Positions 1 to 6,194 are shown, counted from the first letter of the stretch. The stretch is DNA of 16,964 bases from AC-69 sp050692435 (GCA_050692435.1 JBOGVG010000235.1:1-16964), one strand, 5' to 3'. The notes: a model not told the origin generated them from the sequence alone. Numbers and translations: made by a program.

Positions 1-2
1 GC

Positions 3-344
3 CGGGAGGCCTGGCGGTCTCGCGGCGCAGAGGTCGTCGAGTACGAACCCGAGGGCGGGGGCGTGCCCATTGGGCGCCTCCTCGACGACCTCGGCAAGCG
101 GGACGTCCAAAGCGTCCTGCTGGAGGGTGGACCCACCCTGGCCTGGACCCTCGTGGAGGAGCGAGCCGTGGACAAGGTCGTCGTGTACCTGGCGCCCAAG
201 CTGATCGGCGGGGAGGACGCACCGACCGTGCTCGGCGGAAGGGGGTTCGCCCCGATCGCCCAGGCGATGCAGCTTCGGATCGGCTCCGTGGACCACGTGG
301 GCGAGGACCTCAAGGTGGAGGCCTATGTTCAGCGGGATCGTTGA
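3..344 (+). CDS. ribD: RibD C-terminal reductase domain, 5'-truncated by window edge
   Basis: The open frame enters from the left edge (first full codon at 3) and ends at TGA 342-344, giving the last ~113 residues. The segment matches the end of the RibD reductase domain (5-amino-6-(5-phosphoribosylamino)uracil reductase, NADPH-dependent, riboflavin pathway, cytosolic): the SVLLEGGPTLAWTLVEE stretch followed by DKVVVYLAPKLIGG is the typical substrate and cofactor fold of this family. The N-terminal deaminase domain, if present, lies outside the window, so whether the protein is bifunctional cannot be seen. It overlaps ribE by 20 nt, and the ribE Shine-Dalgarno sequence (AAGGTGGAGG, about 312-321) lies inside its coding sequence, which suggests translational coupling. 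The gene assignment is secure from the motif plus the rib gene neighbours; the start is unknown. Confidence 0.93.
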   Translation, partial: REAWRSRGAEVVEYEPEGGGVPIGRLLDDLGKRDVQSVLLEGGPTLAWTLVEERAVDKVVVYLAPKLIGGEDAPTVLGGRGFAPIAQAMQLRIGSVDHVGEDLKVEAYVQRDR

Positions 345-1008
345 GGAGCGCGGCGCCGTCCGCGAGATCGGACCGAGCCGGTTGGCCGTCTCGTGCCGGA
401 CGGTACTGGAGGGGACAGAGGTCGGGTCGTCCATCGCCGTGAACGGCGTCTGCCTCACGGTGGTGGAGCGGGGCGACGCCACGCTGGCGTTCGACCTCTC
501 GGAGGAAACTCTCCGCCGCTCCGGCCTGGCCCGGCTTTCCACCGGGGACCCGGTGAACCTGGAGCGCCCGGTCACCCTGGCCACCCGCCTGGGCGGCCAT
601 CTGGTCCAGGGGCACGTGGACGGCGTGGGGAAGGTCGTGGGCATCCGACCGGACGGCGTCGGCGGCGTGTGGCTGACCATCCGGCCGCCGGAGTACCTCG
701 TCCGGTACCTGGTGGAGAAGGGCTCGGTCTCCGTGGACGGCATCTCCCTGACCGTTGCGGGGCTTGACGACGGGACGTTCTCCGTCGCCCTCATCCCGCA
801 CACCTTGAACGCGACGACCATGCGGGCCGCCAGGGTGGGCGACCCCGTGAACCTGGAGATGGACCTGATCGCCAAGTACGTGGAGCGGCTCGTGGCGGGC
901 CACGGCGCGGAGCGCCCGACGGGTGGAAACAAACGGAACCACGGCGCGGAGCGCCGGGGGGGCGGGCACGGACAGAGCCATGGCGCAAGCGAAGGGGCGG
1001 GGCGGTGA
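325..1008 (+). CDS. ribE: Riboflavin synthase (alpha subunit) with repeat-derived C-terminal tail
   Basis: The product dismutates two 6,7-dimethyl-8-ribityllumazine molecules to riboflavin, the last step of the pathway. The start MFSGIVEERG is the family hallmark. Two lumazine-binding half-domains are visible: residues ~1-90, with NGVCLTV at 40-46, and ~91-190, with GGHLVQGHVDG at 90-100 and DGISLTV at 138-144. The enzymatic core ends near residue 191 (AKYVERLV). Residues 192-227 form a polar, Gly/His/Arg-rich tail containing HGAER twice, 13 residues apart. This tail is coded by a GC-rich palindromic repeat annotated separately, and makes the protein about 30 residues longer than usual. The stop TGA (1006-1008) overlaps the ribBA GTG by 4 nt. 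Function is secure; the tail looks like an insertion product and is probably dispensable (inference). Confidence 0.95.
   Translation: MFSGIVEERGAVREIGPSRLAVSCRTVLEGTEVGSSIAVNGVCLTVVERGDATLAFDLSEETLRRSGLARLSTGDPVNLERPVTLATRLGGHLVQGHVDGVGKVVGIRPDGVGGVWLTIRPPEYLVRYLVEKGSVSVDGISLTVAGLDDGTFSVALIPHTLNATTMRAARVGDPVNLEMDLIAKYVERLVAGHGAERPTGGNKRNHGAERRGGGHGQSHGASEGAGR
904..955 (-). repeat. Two palindromic repeat units (REP-like) inside the 3' end of ribE
   Basis: GGCGCGGAGCGCC occurs at 904-916 and again at 943-955, a period of 39 nt within two copies of a longer shared CACGGCGCGGAGCGCC. Each core is an inverted repeat (GGCGC, 3-nt loop, GCGCC) able to form a short hairpin; the second copy extends to CGGCGC/GCGCCG. 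Read on the minus strand, the first copy with its flank (904-928) matches the unit at 9628-9652 in the pheT-argF spacer at 22 of 25 positions (TTCCACCC, 4 variable bases, GGCGCTCCGCGCC). It is therefore a dispersed element present at two loci of this window in opposite orientation. Because 39 is divisible by 3, the ribE frame stays open through it. Confidence 0.8.
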
Positions 1009-2273
1009 ACCGGAGCGAGCAGGTGGTGGACCGCTCCGTGTTCTCGACCGTCGAGGAGGCCGTCGAGGACATCCGGGCGGGCAGGATCGTCATCGTGGTG
1101 GACGACGCCGACCGGGAGAACGAAGGCGACTTCGTGATGGCGGCCGAGAAGGTCACGCCGGAAGCGGTGAACTTCATGGTCACGCACGGCCGGGGGATCG
1201 TGTGCATGCCGTGTGCTGGGGATCGGCTTGACGAGCTCCGCATCCCCCCCATGGTCACCCACAACAGCGAGAGCCACGGGACCGCCTTCGCGGTGTCCAT
1301 CGACGTGCGGGGGCGAACGACCACGGGCACGAGCGCGTTCGACCGCGCGGCGACCGTGAGGGCCATCACCGAGCCCGAGACGAAGCCCGAGGACATCCAC
1401 ATGCCCGGTCATGTGTTCCCGCTCCGCGCCCAGCCCGGCGGGGTCCTGAAGCGAGCCGGCCACACCGAGGCCACCGTCGACCTGGCCCGCCTCGCCGGGT
1501 CGTACCCGGCCGGCGTGCTCTGCGAAGTGCTGGCGCCAGACGGGACCATGGCCAGGCTGCCGGAGCTCGCCCGAGTGGCGAAGGAGCACGGGCTGAAGGT
1601 CATTTCCATCGCCGACCTCATCGAGTACCGCCGAAGGCGGGAGCAGCTCGTGCGGAAGGTGGCCGAGGCCTCCATCCCCACGGGGTACGGCGGGTTCCGC
1701 GCCCACGCCTACGAGAGCACGATCGACGGTCGAACCCACGTCGCGTTCGTCACCGGGGACATCGGGGACGGGGAGCGGATCCTGGTGCGGGTGCACTCGG
1801 AATGCCTGACCGGCGACGTCTTCGGGTCATTGCGATGCGACTGCGGGGACCAGTTGGAGCGGGCGCTGGAGATCATCGCGGAGGAAGGGCGGGGAGTCGT
1901 CCTGTACATCCGGGGTCACGAGGGGCGAGCCATCGGCCTCACCCACAAGCTCCGCGCCTACGAGCTCCAGGAGCAGGGGCGCGACACGGTCCAGGCGAAC
2001 GTGGAGCTGGGGTTCCCGGCCGATTCCCGAGACTACGGGATCGGGGCCCAGATCCTGGTGGAACTGGGAGTTCGGTCGATGCGCTTGCTCACCAACAACC
2101 CGGCGAAGCGGGCCGGTCTTGAGGGATACGGCCTGTCGATCGCCGAGCGGGTGCCGCTCGTGACCAGGCCCCGCGCCGAGAACATCGGGTACCTGCGCAC
2201 GAAGCGCGAAAAGCTTGGGCACCTCCTGGATGACCTGGGGCCCGACGTGGTCACGCTGGAGGAGGGGTCATGA
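1005..2273 (+). CDS. ribBA: Bifunctional 3,4-dihydroxy-2-butanone-4-phosphate synthase / GTP cyclohydrolase II
   Basis: This 422-residue cytosolic enzyme supplies both precursors of riboflavin. The N-terminal RibB domain (~1-205) converts ribulose-5-phosphate to the 4-carbon unit; it shows the acidic DRENEGDF motif (36-43), THNSESHGTAF (85-95) and the PGHVFPLRA...GHTEA region (134-156). The C-terminal RibA domain (~210-405) opens GTP; it shows RVHSECLTGD with Cys267, and CDCG with Cys278 and Cys280 as zinc ligands, the GHEGRAIGL catalytic loop (304-312) and TNNPAKRAGL (363-372). All catalytic features appear intact. The GTG start at 1005 overlaps the ribE TGA and is preceded by AAGGGG at ~992-997. 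The stop TGA overlaps the ribH ATG (ATGA). Domain content and length (~400 residues) are standard for bacterial RibBA. Confidence 0.97.
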   Translation: MNRSEQVVDRSVFSTVEEAVEDIRAGRIVIVVDDADRENEGDFVMAAEKVTPEAVNFMVTHGRGIVCMPCAGDRLDELRIPPMVTHNSESHGTAFAVSIDVRGRTTTGTSAFDRAATVRAITEPETKPEDIHMPGHVFPLRAQPGGVLKRAGHTEATVDLARLAGSYPAGVLCEVLAPDGTMARLPELARVAKEHGLKVISIADLIEYRRRREQLVRKVAEASIPTGYGGFRAHAYESTIDGRTHVAFVTGDIGDGERILVRVHSECLTGDVFGSLRCDCGDQLERALEIIAEEGRGVVLYIRGHEGRAIGLTHKLRAYELQEQGRDTVQANVELGFPADSRDYGIGAQILVELGVRSMRLLTNNPAKRAGLEGYGLSIAERVPLVTRPRAENIGYLRTKREKLGHLLDDLGPDVVTLEEGS

Positions 2274-2764
2274 AAGAGCTCCGGGGCGACTTCGCCGCCC
2301 GGGGCAGGCGGTTCGCCATCGCCGCGTCCCATTTCAACGAGCTGGTGGTGAAGAACCTGGTGGGAGGGTCCGTGGATTGTCTGCGGGCCCACGGGATCTC
2401 GGATGATGATCTCGACGTTGCCTGGGTCCCGGGCTCCTTCGAGCTTCCGCTCCTCGCGAGGAGGCTTGCCGCCACGGGGGCCTACGACGCCGTCATCTGC
2501 CTGGGAGCGGTGGTCCGCGGAGAGACGGCCCACTTCGACCACGTGGCCGGCCAGGCCGCGGCCGGCATCCGGGCGGTGTCCGAGGAGACCGGGGTCCCCG
2601 TGATCTTCGGCGTCCTCACCACGGACTCGTTCGAGCAGGCCATGGACCGTGCCGGCGGCAAGCACGGCAACAAGGGCTGGGACGCGGCGATGGCCGCGAT
2701 GGAGATGGCCTCGGTGCTGGAGCAGCTGCCCAAGGGGAACGGCCCCCGGGGCGAGGGCGCATGA
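2270..2764 (+). CDS. ribH: 6,7-dimethyl-8-ribityllumazine synthase
   Basis: The product condenses the RibA/RibD-derived pyrimidine with the RibB-derived butanone phosphate to make lumazine, the RibE substrate. The 164-residue sequence has the family signatures in order: ASHFNELVVKNL (19-30), VPGSFELPLLA (53-63), CLGAVVRGETAHFDHV (77-92, with the catalytic His88) and FGVLTTDSFEQAMDRAG (113-129) followed by NKGWDAA (134-140). Lumazine synthases of this type assemble into pentamers or 60-mer capsids; the sequence alone does not tell which. The start ATG overlaps the ribBA stop and has a strong Shine-Dalgarno sequence (GGAGGAGGGG, ~2257-2267). The stop overlaps the next ATG by 4 nt. Confidence 0.97.
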   Translation: MKELRGDFAARGRRFAIAASHFNELVVKNLVGGSVDCLRAHGISDDDLDVAWVPGSFELPLLARRLAATGAYDAVICLGAVVRGETAHFDHVAGQAAAGIRAVSEETGVPVIFGVLTTDSFEQAMDRAGGKHGNKGWDAAMAAMEMASVLEQLPKGNGPRGEGA

Positions 2765-3111
2765 TCGTCGACAAGCCGTGGGGCAAGGTGGTGACGTACG
2801 CGCTGAACCAGCCCGCCTCGGTTCGGGTCATCACCGTGGAGCCGGGACAGGAGACCAGCGTGCACTACCACCAGATGCGGGACGAGATGTGGGTGGTGCT
2901 TGACCGCGGCCTCACCGTTCAGATCGGCAACCGAGTCGTGGAGGCCAAGCCCGGGGACGAGTACATGGTCACGGCGGAGACCACGCACCGCATCACGAAC
3001 ACCGGTCAGGCCCGAGGTAGGGTCCTCGAGATCGCCTACGGCTACACCGACGAGTCCGACAGCCAGCGCCTCCAGGACGACTACGGCCGTCCCCTCGAGC
3101 CCGACTGGTGA
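2761..3111 (+). CDS. Small single-domain cupin (mannose-6-phosphate-isomerase-like)
   Basis: This 116-residue protein is a single cupin barrel resembling the C-terminal cupin of type II phosphomannose isomerase / mannose-1-phosphate guanylyltransferase. It opens with DKPWGKV (4-10), then ITVEPGQETSVHYHQMRDEMWVV, whose His35, His37 and Glu42 are the expected metal ligands, with the fourth at His76 (TTHRITN, 74-80), and closes with the DDYGR segment (106-110). It lacks any nucleotidyltransferase domain. The ATG overlaps the ribH stop (ATGA), so it is co-translated with the riboflavin genes. Its substrate is unknown: sugar-phosphate isomerase activity is possible by homology, and a link to riboflavin metabolism is suggested only by position. 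The family call is firm, the function open. Confidence 0.8.
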   Translation: MIVDKPWGKVVTYALNQPASVRVITVEPGQETSVHYHQMRDEMWVVLDRGLTVQIGNRVVEAKPGDEYMVTAETTHRITNTGQARGRVLEIAYGYTDESDSQRLQDDYGRPLEPDW

Positions 3112-3128
3112 GCCGGCGGCCCGGCCCG

Positions 3129-3157
3129 TTGTCCCCGAGAGAAGCCCGTGCTACATT
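3129..3157 (+). promoter_or_regulatory. Predicted promoter of the cold-shock gene
   Basis: TTGTCC (3129-3134) and TACATT (3152-3157) are separated by 17 nt, with an extended -10 TGC directly before the -10 box. This fits a primary-sigma promoter starting near 3164, leaving a leader of about 23 nt with GGGAGGT at 3176-3182. It separates the cold-shock gene from the rib operon. No convincing terminator is visible between 3112 and 3129. Confidence 0.5.
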
Positions 3158-3186
3158 CGCGCGGCTTCGCGGATAGGGAGGTCGGC

Positions 3187-3393
3187 TTGGCAACGCAGGG
3201 TACCGTCAAGTGGTTCAGCAACGAGAAGGGCTACGGGTTCATCTCCCGGGCCGACGGCGAGGACGTGTTCGTCCACTTCAGCGCCATCCAGTCGGAGGGG
3301 TTCAAAACCCTCACGGAGGGTCAGGAGGTCGAGTTCGACATCGTGGATGGGCCCAAGGGCCAGCAGGCTGCCAACGTCCGCCCGGTCTCCTGA
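3187..3393 (+). CDS. csp: CspA-family cold-shock protein
   Basis: The product is a 68-residue single OB-fold RNA/ssDNA chaperone. The RNP1 motif KGYGFI and RNP2 motif DVFVHFSAI are both visible, following the typical opening ATQGTVKWF. The start chosen is TTG 3187: it places the initiator exactly before ATQGTVKW as in the family, and GGGAGGT lies 4 nt upstream. An in-frame ATG at 3148 would add 13 unrelated residues and falls upstream of the predicted transcription start, so it was not used. Cytoplasmic. It probably acts as an RNA chaperone in cold or growth-phase response; cold induction cannot be read from the short leader. The gene sits between the rib operon and infC with its own promoter. 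Confidence 0.92.
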   Translation: MATQGTVKWFSNEKGYGFISRADGEDVFVHFSAIQSEGFKTLTEGQEVEFDIVDGPKGQQAANVRPVS

Positions 3394-3410
3394 GGGTCGC
3401 GGCCGGGCCG

Positions 3411-3439
3411 TCGACAGTGTCACTACCTGCACCTATACT
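3411..3439 (+). promoter_or_regulatory. Predicted promoter of infC-rpmI-rplT
   Basis: TCGACA (3411-3416, one mismatch to TTGACA) and TATACT (3434-3439) are 17 nt apart, the best -35/-10 pair in the window. Transcription would start around 3446, giving a leader of ~70 nt before infC that contains the hairpin at 3468-3492. Confidence 0.65.
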
Positions 3440-3467
3440 CTGCGGGAAGGTTCAGCGGGCTCCAGAC

Positions 3468-3498
3468 AAGCACCGGCTGCCAGTCGGTGCTTTCGTTT
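3468..3498 (+). promoter_or_regulatory. Hairpin in the infC leader: putative attenuator or csp terminator
   Basis: AAGCACCG (3468-3475) and CGGTGCTT (3485-3492) form a perfect 8-bp stem with a 9-nt loop, followed by a T-rich run TCGTTT (3493-3498). It lies downstream of the predicted infC promoter and 10 nt before the Shine-Dalgarno sequence, so it could act as a leader attenuator of the IF3/L35/L20 operon, in the way L20- or IF3-responsive leaders do elsewhere. It could equally end csp transcripts. The T-tract is interrupted, so termination strength is uncertain. Confidence 0.5.
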
Positions 3499-3502
3499 CG
3501 GC

Positions 3503-3520
3503 AGGAGGTGATGCGGGGTC
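3503..3520 (+). promoter_or_regulatory. infC ribosome binding site and non-canonical start
   Basis: AGGAGGTGAT (3503-3512) is complementary to the 16S anti-Shine-Dalgarno over ten bases. Nine bases after its GGAGG core lies GTC (3518-3520), which is in frame with infC and aligns with the initiator position of actinobacterial IF3 (xSTDPRINDRIR). There is no ATG/GTG/TTG in the IF3 frame between the upstream stop (TGA 3509-3511) and 3659. The ATG at 3511 is in another frame and too close to the Shine-Dalgarno core. Confidence 0.6.
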
Positions 3521-4081
3521 TCGACCGATCCACGGATAAACGACAGGATCCGGTCTCCACAGGTCCGACTGGTTGGACCGGACGGAGCCCAGATCGGGAT
3601 CGTCTCGACCCCGGACGCACTCCGGCAGGCCCAGGAGCTGGACCTCGATCTGGTCGAGGTGGCGCCCCAGGCCGATCCTCCGGTCGCCCGCATCATGGAC
3701 TACGGCAAGTACAAGTACGAGCGGGACATCCGGTTGAAGGAAGCCCGCAAGAAGCAGGTCAGGGTCGAGGTCAAGGAGATCAAGTTCCGCCCGAAGATCG
3801 ACCCCCACGACTACGCCACCAAGAAGGGGCACGTGGAGCGGTTCCTGAAGGCGGGGGCGCGGGTCAAGGTGACCATCATGTTCCGGGGGCGAGAGATGGC
3901 CCACACGGAGCTCGGCCGCAGGATCCTGGACCGGCTGGTGCGGGACCTCGGCGACATGGCCGTCGTGGAAGCGACGCCCAAGCAGGACGGACGGAACATG
4001 GTGATGGTCATCGGGCCGACCAGGAAGCAGGCCGCGACGGCTCGGGCGGAGCAGCCCGCGCCCACGATGGACAAGGGATAG
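3518..4081 (+). CDS. infC: Translation initiation factor IF-3
   Basis: IF3 binds the 30S subunit, blocks 50S joining and checks the start codon and initiator tRNA. Translating upstream of the first standard start (GTG 3659) recovers the whole N-terminal domain: STDPRINDRIR, VRLVGPDG and LDLDLVEVAP, then PPVARIMDYGKYKYE (residues ~54-68), the basic linker helix, and the C-terminal domain with KFRPKIDPHDYATKKGH (89-105), VTIMFRGREM (118-127) and PKQDGRNMVM (154-163). The full frame is 187 codons, normal for the family, while a start at 3659 would lose the N-terminal domain. I place the start at GTC 3518 because of Shine-Dalgarno spacing and alignment with homologues; ATA 3536 is an alternative. 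infC genes commonly use rare starts, through which IF3 represses its own synthesis. rpmI follows 4 nt after the stop. Confidence 0.9.
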   Translation, partial: VSTDPRINDRIRSPQVRLVGPDGAQIGIVSTPDALRQAQELDLDLVEVAPQADPPVARIMDYGKYKYERDIRLKEARKKQVRVEVKEIKFRPKIDPHDYATKKGHVERFLKAGARVKVTIMFRGREMAHTELGRRILDRLVRDLGDMAVVEATPKQDGRNMVMVIGPTRKQAATARAEQPAPTMDKG

Positions 4082-4085
4082 ATCG

Positions 4086-4277
4086 ATGCCGAAGATGAAG
4101 ACGCACCGGGGCGCGGCCAAGCGGTTCCGGATCACCCGGAGCGGGAAGATCCTTCACCGCAAGGCCACCGGGAACCACATGTTGATGAAGAAGAGCGGGA
4201 GCCGTCGTCGCCGGATCGAGGGCATGGCCGAGGTCACAAGGGAGCGGCGCACCATACGGCGGCTGCTCGGGGGTTGA
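4086..4277 (+). CDS. rpmI: 50S ribosomal protein L35
   Basis: This 63-residue, strongly basic protein starts MPKMKTHRGAAKRF and carries the KxxGNHMLMKKS-type core (residues ~26-37), typical of L35, a small protein of the large ribosomal subunit. Length is standard. It sits 4 nt after infC and 3 nt before rplT, in the universal infC-rpmI-rplT order, and must share their transcript. The ATG at 4086 is the only sensible start, with AAGGGA (4073-4078) upstream. Confidence 0.97.
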   Translation: MPKMKTHRGAAKRFRITRSGKILHRKATGNHMLMKKSGSRRRRIEGMAEVTRERRTIRRLLGG

Positions 4278-4280
4278 GCC

Positions 4281-4640
4281 ATGGCCAGGGTGAAGCGATC
4301 CGTCCACGCGAAGAAGAAGCGCCGGGAGATCCTGGCCCGAGCCAAGGGGTATTACGGTTCCCGGTCGACCCGGGTGCGCGTGGCCAAGGAGCAGCTCCTG
4401 CACTCGGGCGTGTACGCGACCCGCGACCGCCGGGACCGAAAGGGGCAGTTCCGCCGATTGTGGATCGCCCGGATCGGGGCCGGAGCCCGGCAGAACGGCC
4501 TCTCGTACTCGCAGTTCATCCACGGGCTGGGCCGGGCCGGTATCGAGGTGGACCGGAAGATACTGGCCGACATGGCGGTGAACGACCCGGCGGCCTTCGC
4601 TGCGATGGTCCAGGCGGCTAGGGAAGCCCTGGCGGCCTAG
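4281..4640 (+). CDS. rplT: 50S ribosomal protein L20
   Basis: The 119-residue product begins MARVKRSVHAKKKRREIL and continues with AKGYYGSRS (20-28), RDRRDRKGQFRRLWIARI (48-65) and LSYSQFIHGL (74-83), the conserved L20 blocks. L20 binds 23S rRNA early in 50S assembly and, in several bacteria, represses its own operon through the leader; the hairpin before infC is a candidate target but no L20-site mimic was demonstrated here. It is the last gene of the three-gene translation operon; a possible new -10 box lies 35 nt after its stop. Confidence 0.97.
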   Translation: MARVKRSVHAKKKRREILARAKGYYGSRSTRVRVAKEQLLHSGVYATRDRRDRKGQFRRLWIARIGAGARQNGLSYSQFIHGLGRAGIEVDRKILADMAVNDPAAFAAMVQAAREALAA

Positions 4641-4674
4641 TCCCGGCCGCGCGAAACGGGCGCCGCCTCGACCC

Positions 4675-4680
4675 TAGAAT
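4675..4680 (+). promoter_or_regulatory. Possible -10 box upstream of the methyltransferase fusion
   Basis: TAGAAT matches the actinobacterial -10 pattern TANNNT and lies 36 nt before the GTG start. No recognisable -35 is seen at the expected distance. A leader of about 30 nt would carry GAGGGGGG at ~4706-4713 as Shine-Dalgarno. Confidence 0.4.
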
Positions 4681-4716
4681 CCCCTGCCGGACCGGCCGGC
4701 GCGCCGAGGGGGGACC

Positions 4717-6165
4717 GTGATCACCTCGCTCAAGAATCCGAAGGTCTCGGCGGCGGTCAAGCTGAAGAAGCGCGCCTTCCGGGACCGCGAACGGCGCTTC
4801 CTGGTGGAGGGGGCCCAGGCCGTCGGCGAGGCGCTCGCTTCTCGGGCCGGCGTCACGGTCCTGTTCTACTCGGGCCACCCGGGCGAGCTCGTTCGCCGGG
4901 CCGAATCCGCGGGGGCCGAGGTCGTCCAGGTTGGCGAGGAAGTCATGGCCCGGCTGACCTCCACGGTGACCCCGCAAGGATTGGTCGCCGTGTCGCCCTT
5001 CCTCGACGTGGGGATGGACGCCCTGCCCGCCCAGCCGGGGTTGGTGGCGGTCCTGCACGCCGTACGGGACCCGGGGAACGCCGGCACGGTCCTTCGATCC
5101 GCCGACGCTGCCGGTGCCGATGCGGTCGTGTTCACCGGCACCTCCGTCGACGTCTACAACCCCAAGAGCGTGCGGGCCTCGGCGGGCTCGTTGTTCCATC
5201 TGCCTGTGGTGCGCGGGGGGGACACCGGTGATGCGGTGGAGGCCCTTCGGTCCCGAGGCTGCCGGATCTACGCCATGGTGTCCGGGGGTGACACCGACCT
5301 GTACGAGGTCGATCTCACCCCCCCAGCTGCCTTCGTGTTCGGGAACGAGGCCTGGGGCCTGCCCGGGGACGTCGCGTCCATGGCCGACGCCGTCGTCCGC
5401 GTCCCCATCCGTGGGGGGGCCGAGTCGCTGAACCTCGCCGCCGCCGCCACCGTGTGCCTGTTCGAGTGGGCCCGCCGGCGTCGGGAAGGCCGCCGGCTGG
5501 CTCTGGAGTCGGTCATCGCGGCCGCCGCCCACGATATCCGGTCGCCGCTCACGGCGATGAAGGGCTTCGGGTACGCGCTGTCCACCCGGTGGGATCAGAT
5601 GACCGAGGAGCAGCGGACCCTGATGCTGCAGGGGATCGTGTACGACACCGACCGGCTGATCATGATCGTGCGGCAGCTCGCCGACGCGGCCCGCATCGTA
5701 TCCGAGCGCCTCGAGCTGTTCCCGGAGAGGGTGGATGTCCGTGCCCTGGTGGAGAAGGTGGCCAACGCGGCGGCCCGCGACCCCGAGCACCCGCCGATCC
5801 TGTGGGAAGGCCGGGACGAGCCGGTGGCCTTCGTGGACCCAGACCGTTTCCAGCTGGTCCTGGAAGCCTTCGTGGAGGCCGAGGTGTGGTGGGCAGGTGA
5901 GGGGCCAGTCCGGGTGACGGGCCAGGTACAGCAGGGACGACTCCTGCTCGATGTGTTCCGAGCCGGGACCAAGCTCACCGCGGAGAAGGCCGCGACGCTG
6001 TTCGAGCCCCGGGCGCCGGGGGCAGGAGCGGGGAGCAAGATGGGGCTTTTCGTGGCGCACGGCGTGGCGGAGGCCCAGGGCGGAACGACGGCGGTCGAGG
6101 TCGCGGATGGCGGCCTCCGGTTCCGCCTCGACGTTCCCGTCGCAGACGGCGAACAGGCGGTCTGA
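4717..6165 (+). CDS. SpoU/TrmH-family RNA 2'-O-methyltransferase fused to a degenerate histidine-kinase-like module
   Basis: Residues 1-~255 form a complete SPOUT methyltransferase: a substrate-binding N-terminal part (MITSLKNPKV, RRFLVEGAQAV), motif 1 DPGNAGTVLRSADAAGA (118-134), motif 2 FVFGNEAWGL (206-215) and motif 3 VPIRGGAESLNLAAAA (229-244), which build the SAM-binding knot. It most likely methylates a ribose in 23S rRNA, as neighbours infC-rplT suggest; the target base is unknown. After a linker of only about ten residues comes a HisKA-like helix with the H-box AAAHDIRSPLTAMKG (269-283, His272) and a HATPase_c-like region (~370-475). In the latter the N-box Asn is absent (VLEAFVEAEVWW), the G1 DxGxG reads VFRAGTKL, and only the G2-like KMGLFVAHG and final GG remain, so ATP binding is doubtful. 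No sensor or membrane domain and no response regulator are present. The GTG start has a strong purine-rich Shine-Dalgarno. Confidence 0.85.
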   Translation: MITSLKNPKVSAAVKLKKRAFRDRERRFLVEGAQAVGEALASRAGVTVLFYSGHPGELVRRAESAGAEVVQVGEEVMARLTSTVTPQGLVAVSPFLDVGMDALPAQPGLVAVLHAVRDPGNAGTVLRSADAAGADAVVFTGTSVDVYNPKSVRASAGSLFHLPVVRGGDTGDAVEALRSRGCRIYAMVSGGDTDLYEVDLTPPAAFVFGNEAWGLPGDVASMADAVVRVPIRGGAESLNLAAAATVCLFEWARRRREGRRLALESVIAAAAHDIRSPLTAMKGFGYALSTRWDQMTEEQRTLMLQGIVYDTDRLIMIVRQLADAARIVSERLELFPERVDVRALVEKVANAAARDPEHPPILWEGRDEPVAFVDPDRFQLVLEAFVEAEVWWAGEGPVRVTGQVQQGRLLLDVFRAGTKLTAEKAATLFEPRAPGAGAGSKMGLFVAHGVAEAQGGTTAVEVADGGLRFRLDVPVADGEQAV

Positions 6166-6176
6166 GCAGGGCCGCT

Positions 6177-6185
6177 TGCTAGACT
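6177..6185 (+). promoter_or_regulatory. Extended -10 promoter for pheS, leaderless type
   Basis: TGC-TAGACT (6177-6185) is an extended -10 element placed 9 nt before the pheS ATG, with no Shine-Dalgarno sequence in between. Transcription would begin within a few bases of the start codon, giving a leaderless or nearly leaderless mRNA. Confidence 0.5.
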
Positions 6186-6194
6186 CAGGCACCC

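Noticed and set aside
1..60. FMN riboswitch of the rib operon
   Set aside because: The window begins inside ribD; any riboswitch would be upstream of the operon and outside the sequence.
3487..4098. 203-codon frame overlapping infC, including ATG 3511 next to the perfect Shine-Dalgarno
   Set aside because: ATG 3511 is only 2 nt after the GGAGG core and opens a Gly/Arg/Pro-rich frame without homology; the IF3 frame carries the conserved protein.
4618..6192. 524-codon minus-strand frame opposite the methyltransferase fusion
   Set aside because: Shadow of a gene with clear SPOUT motifs on the plus strand; no recognisable domain or promoter.
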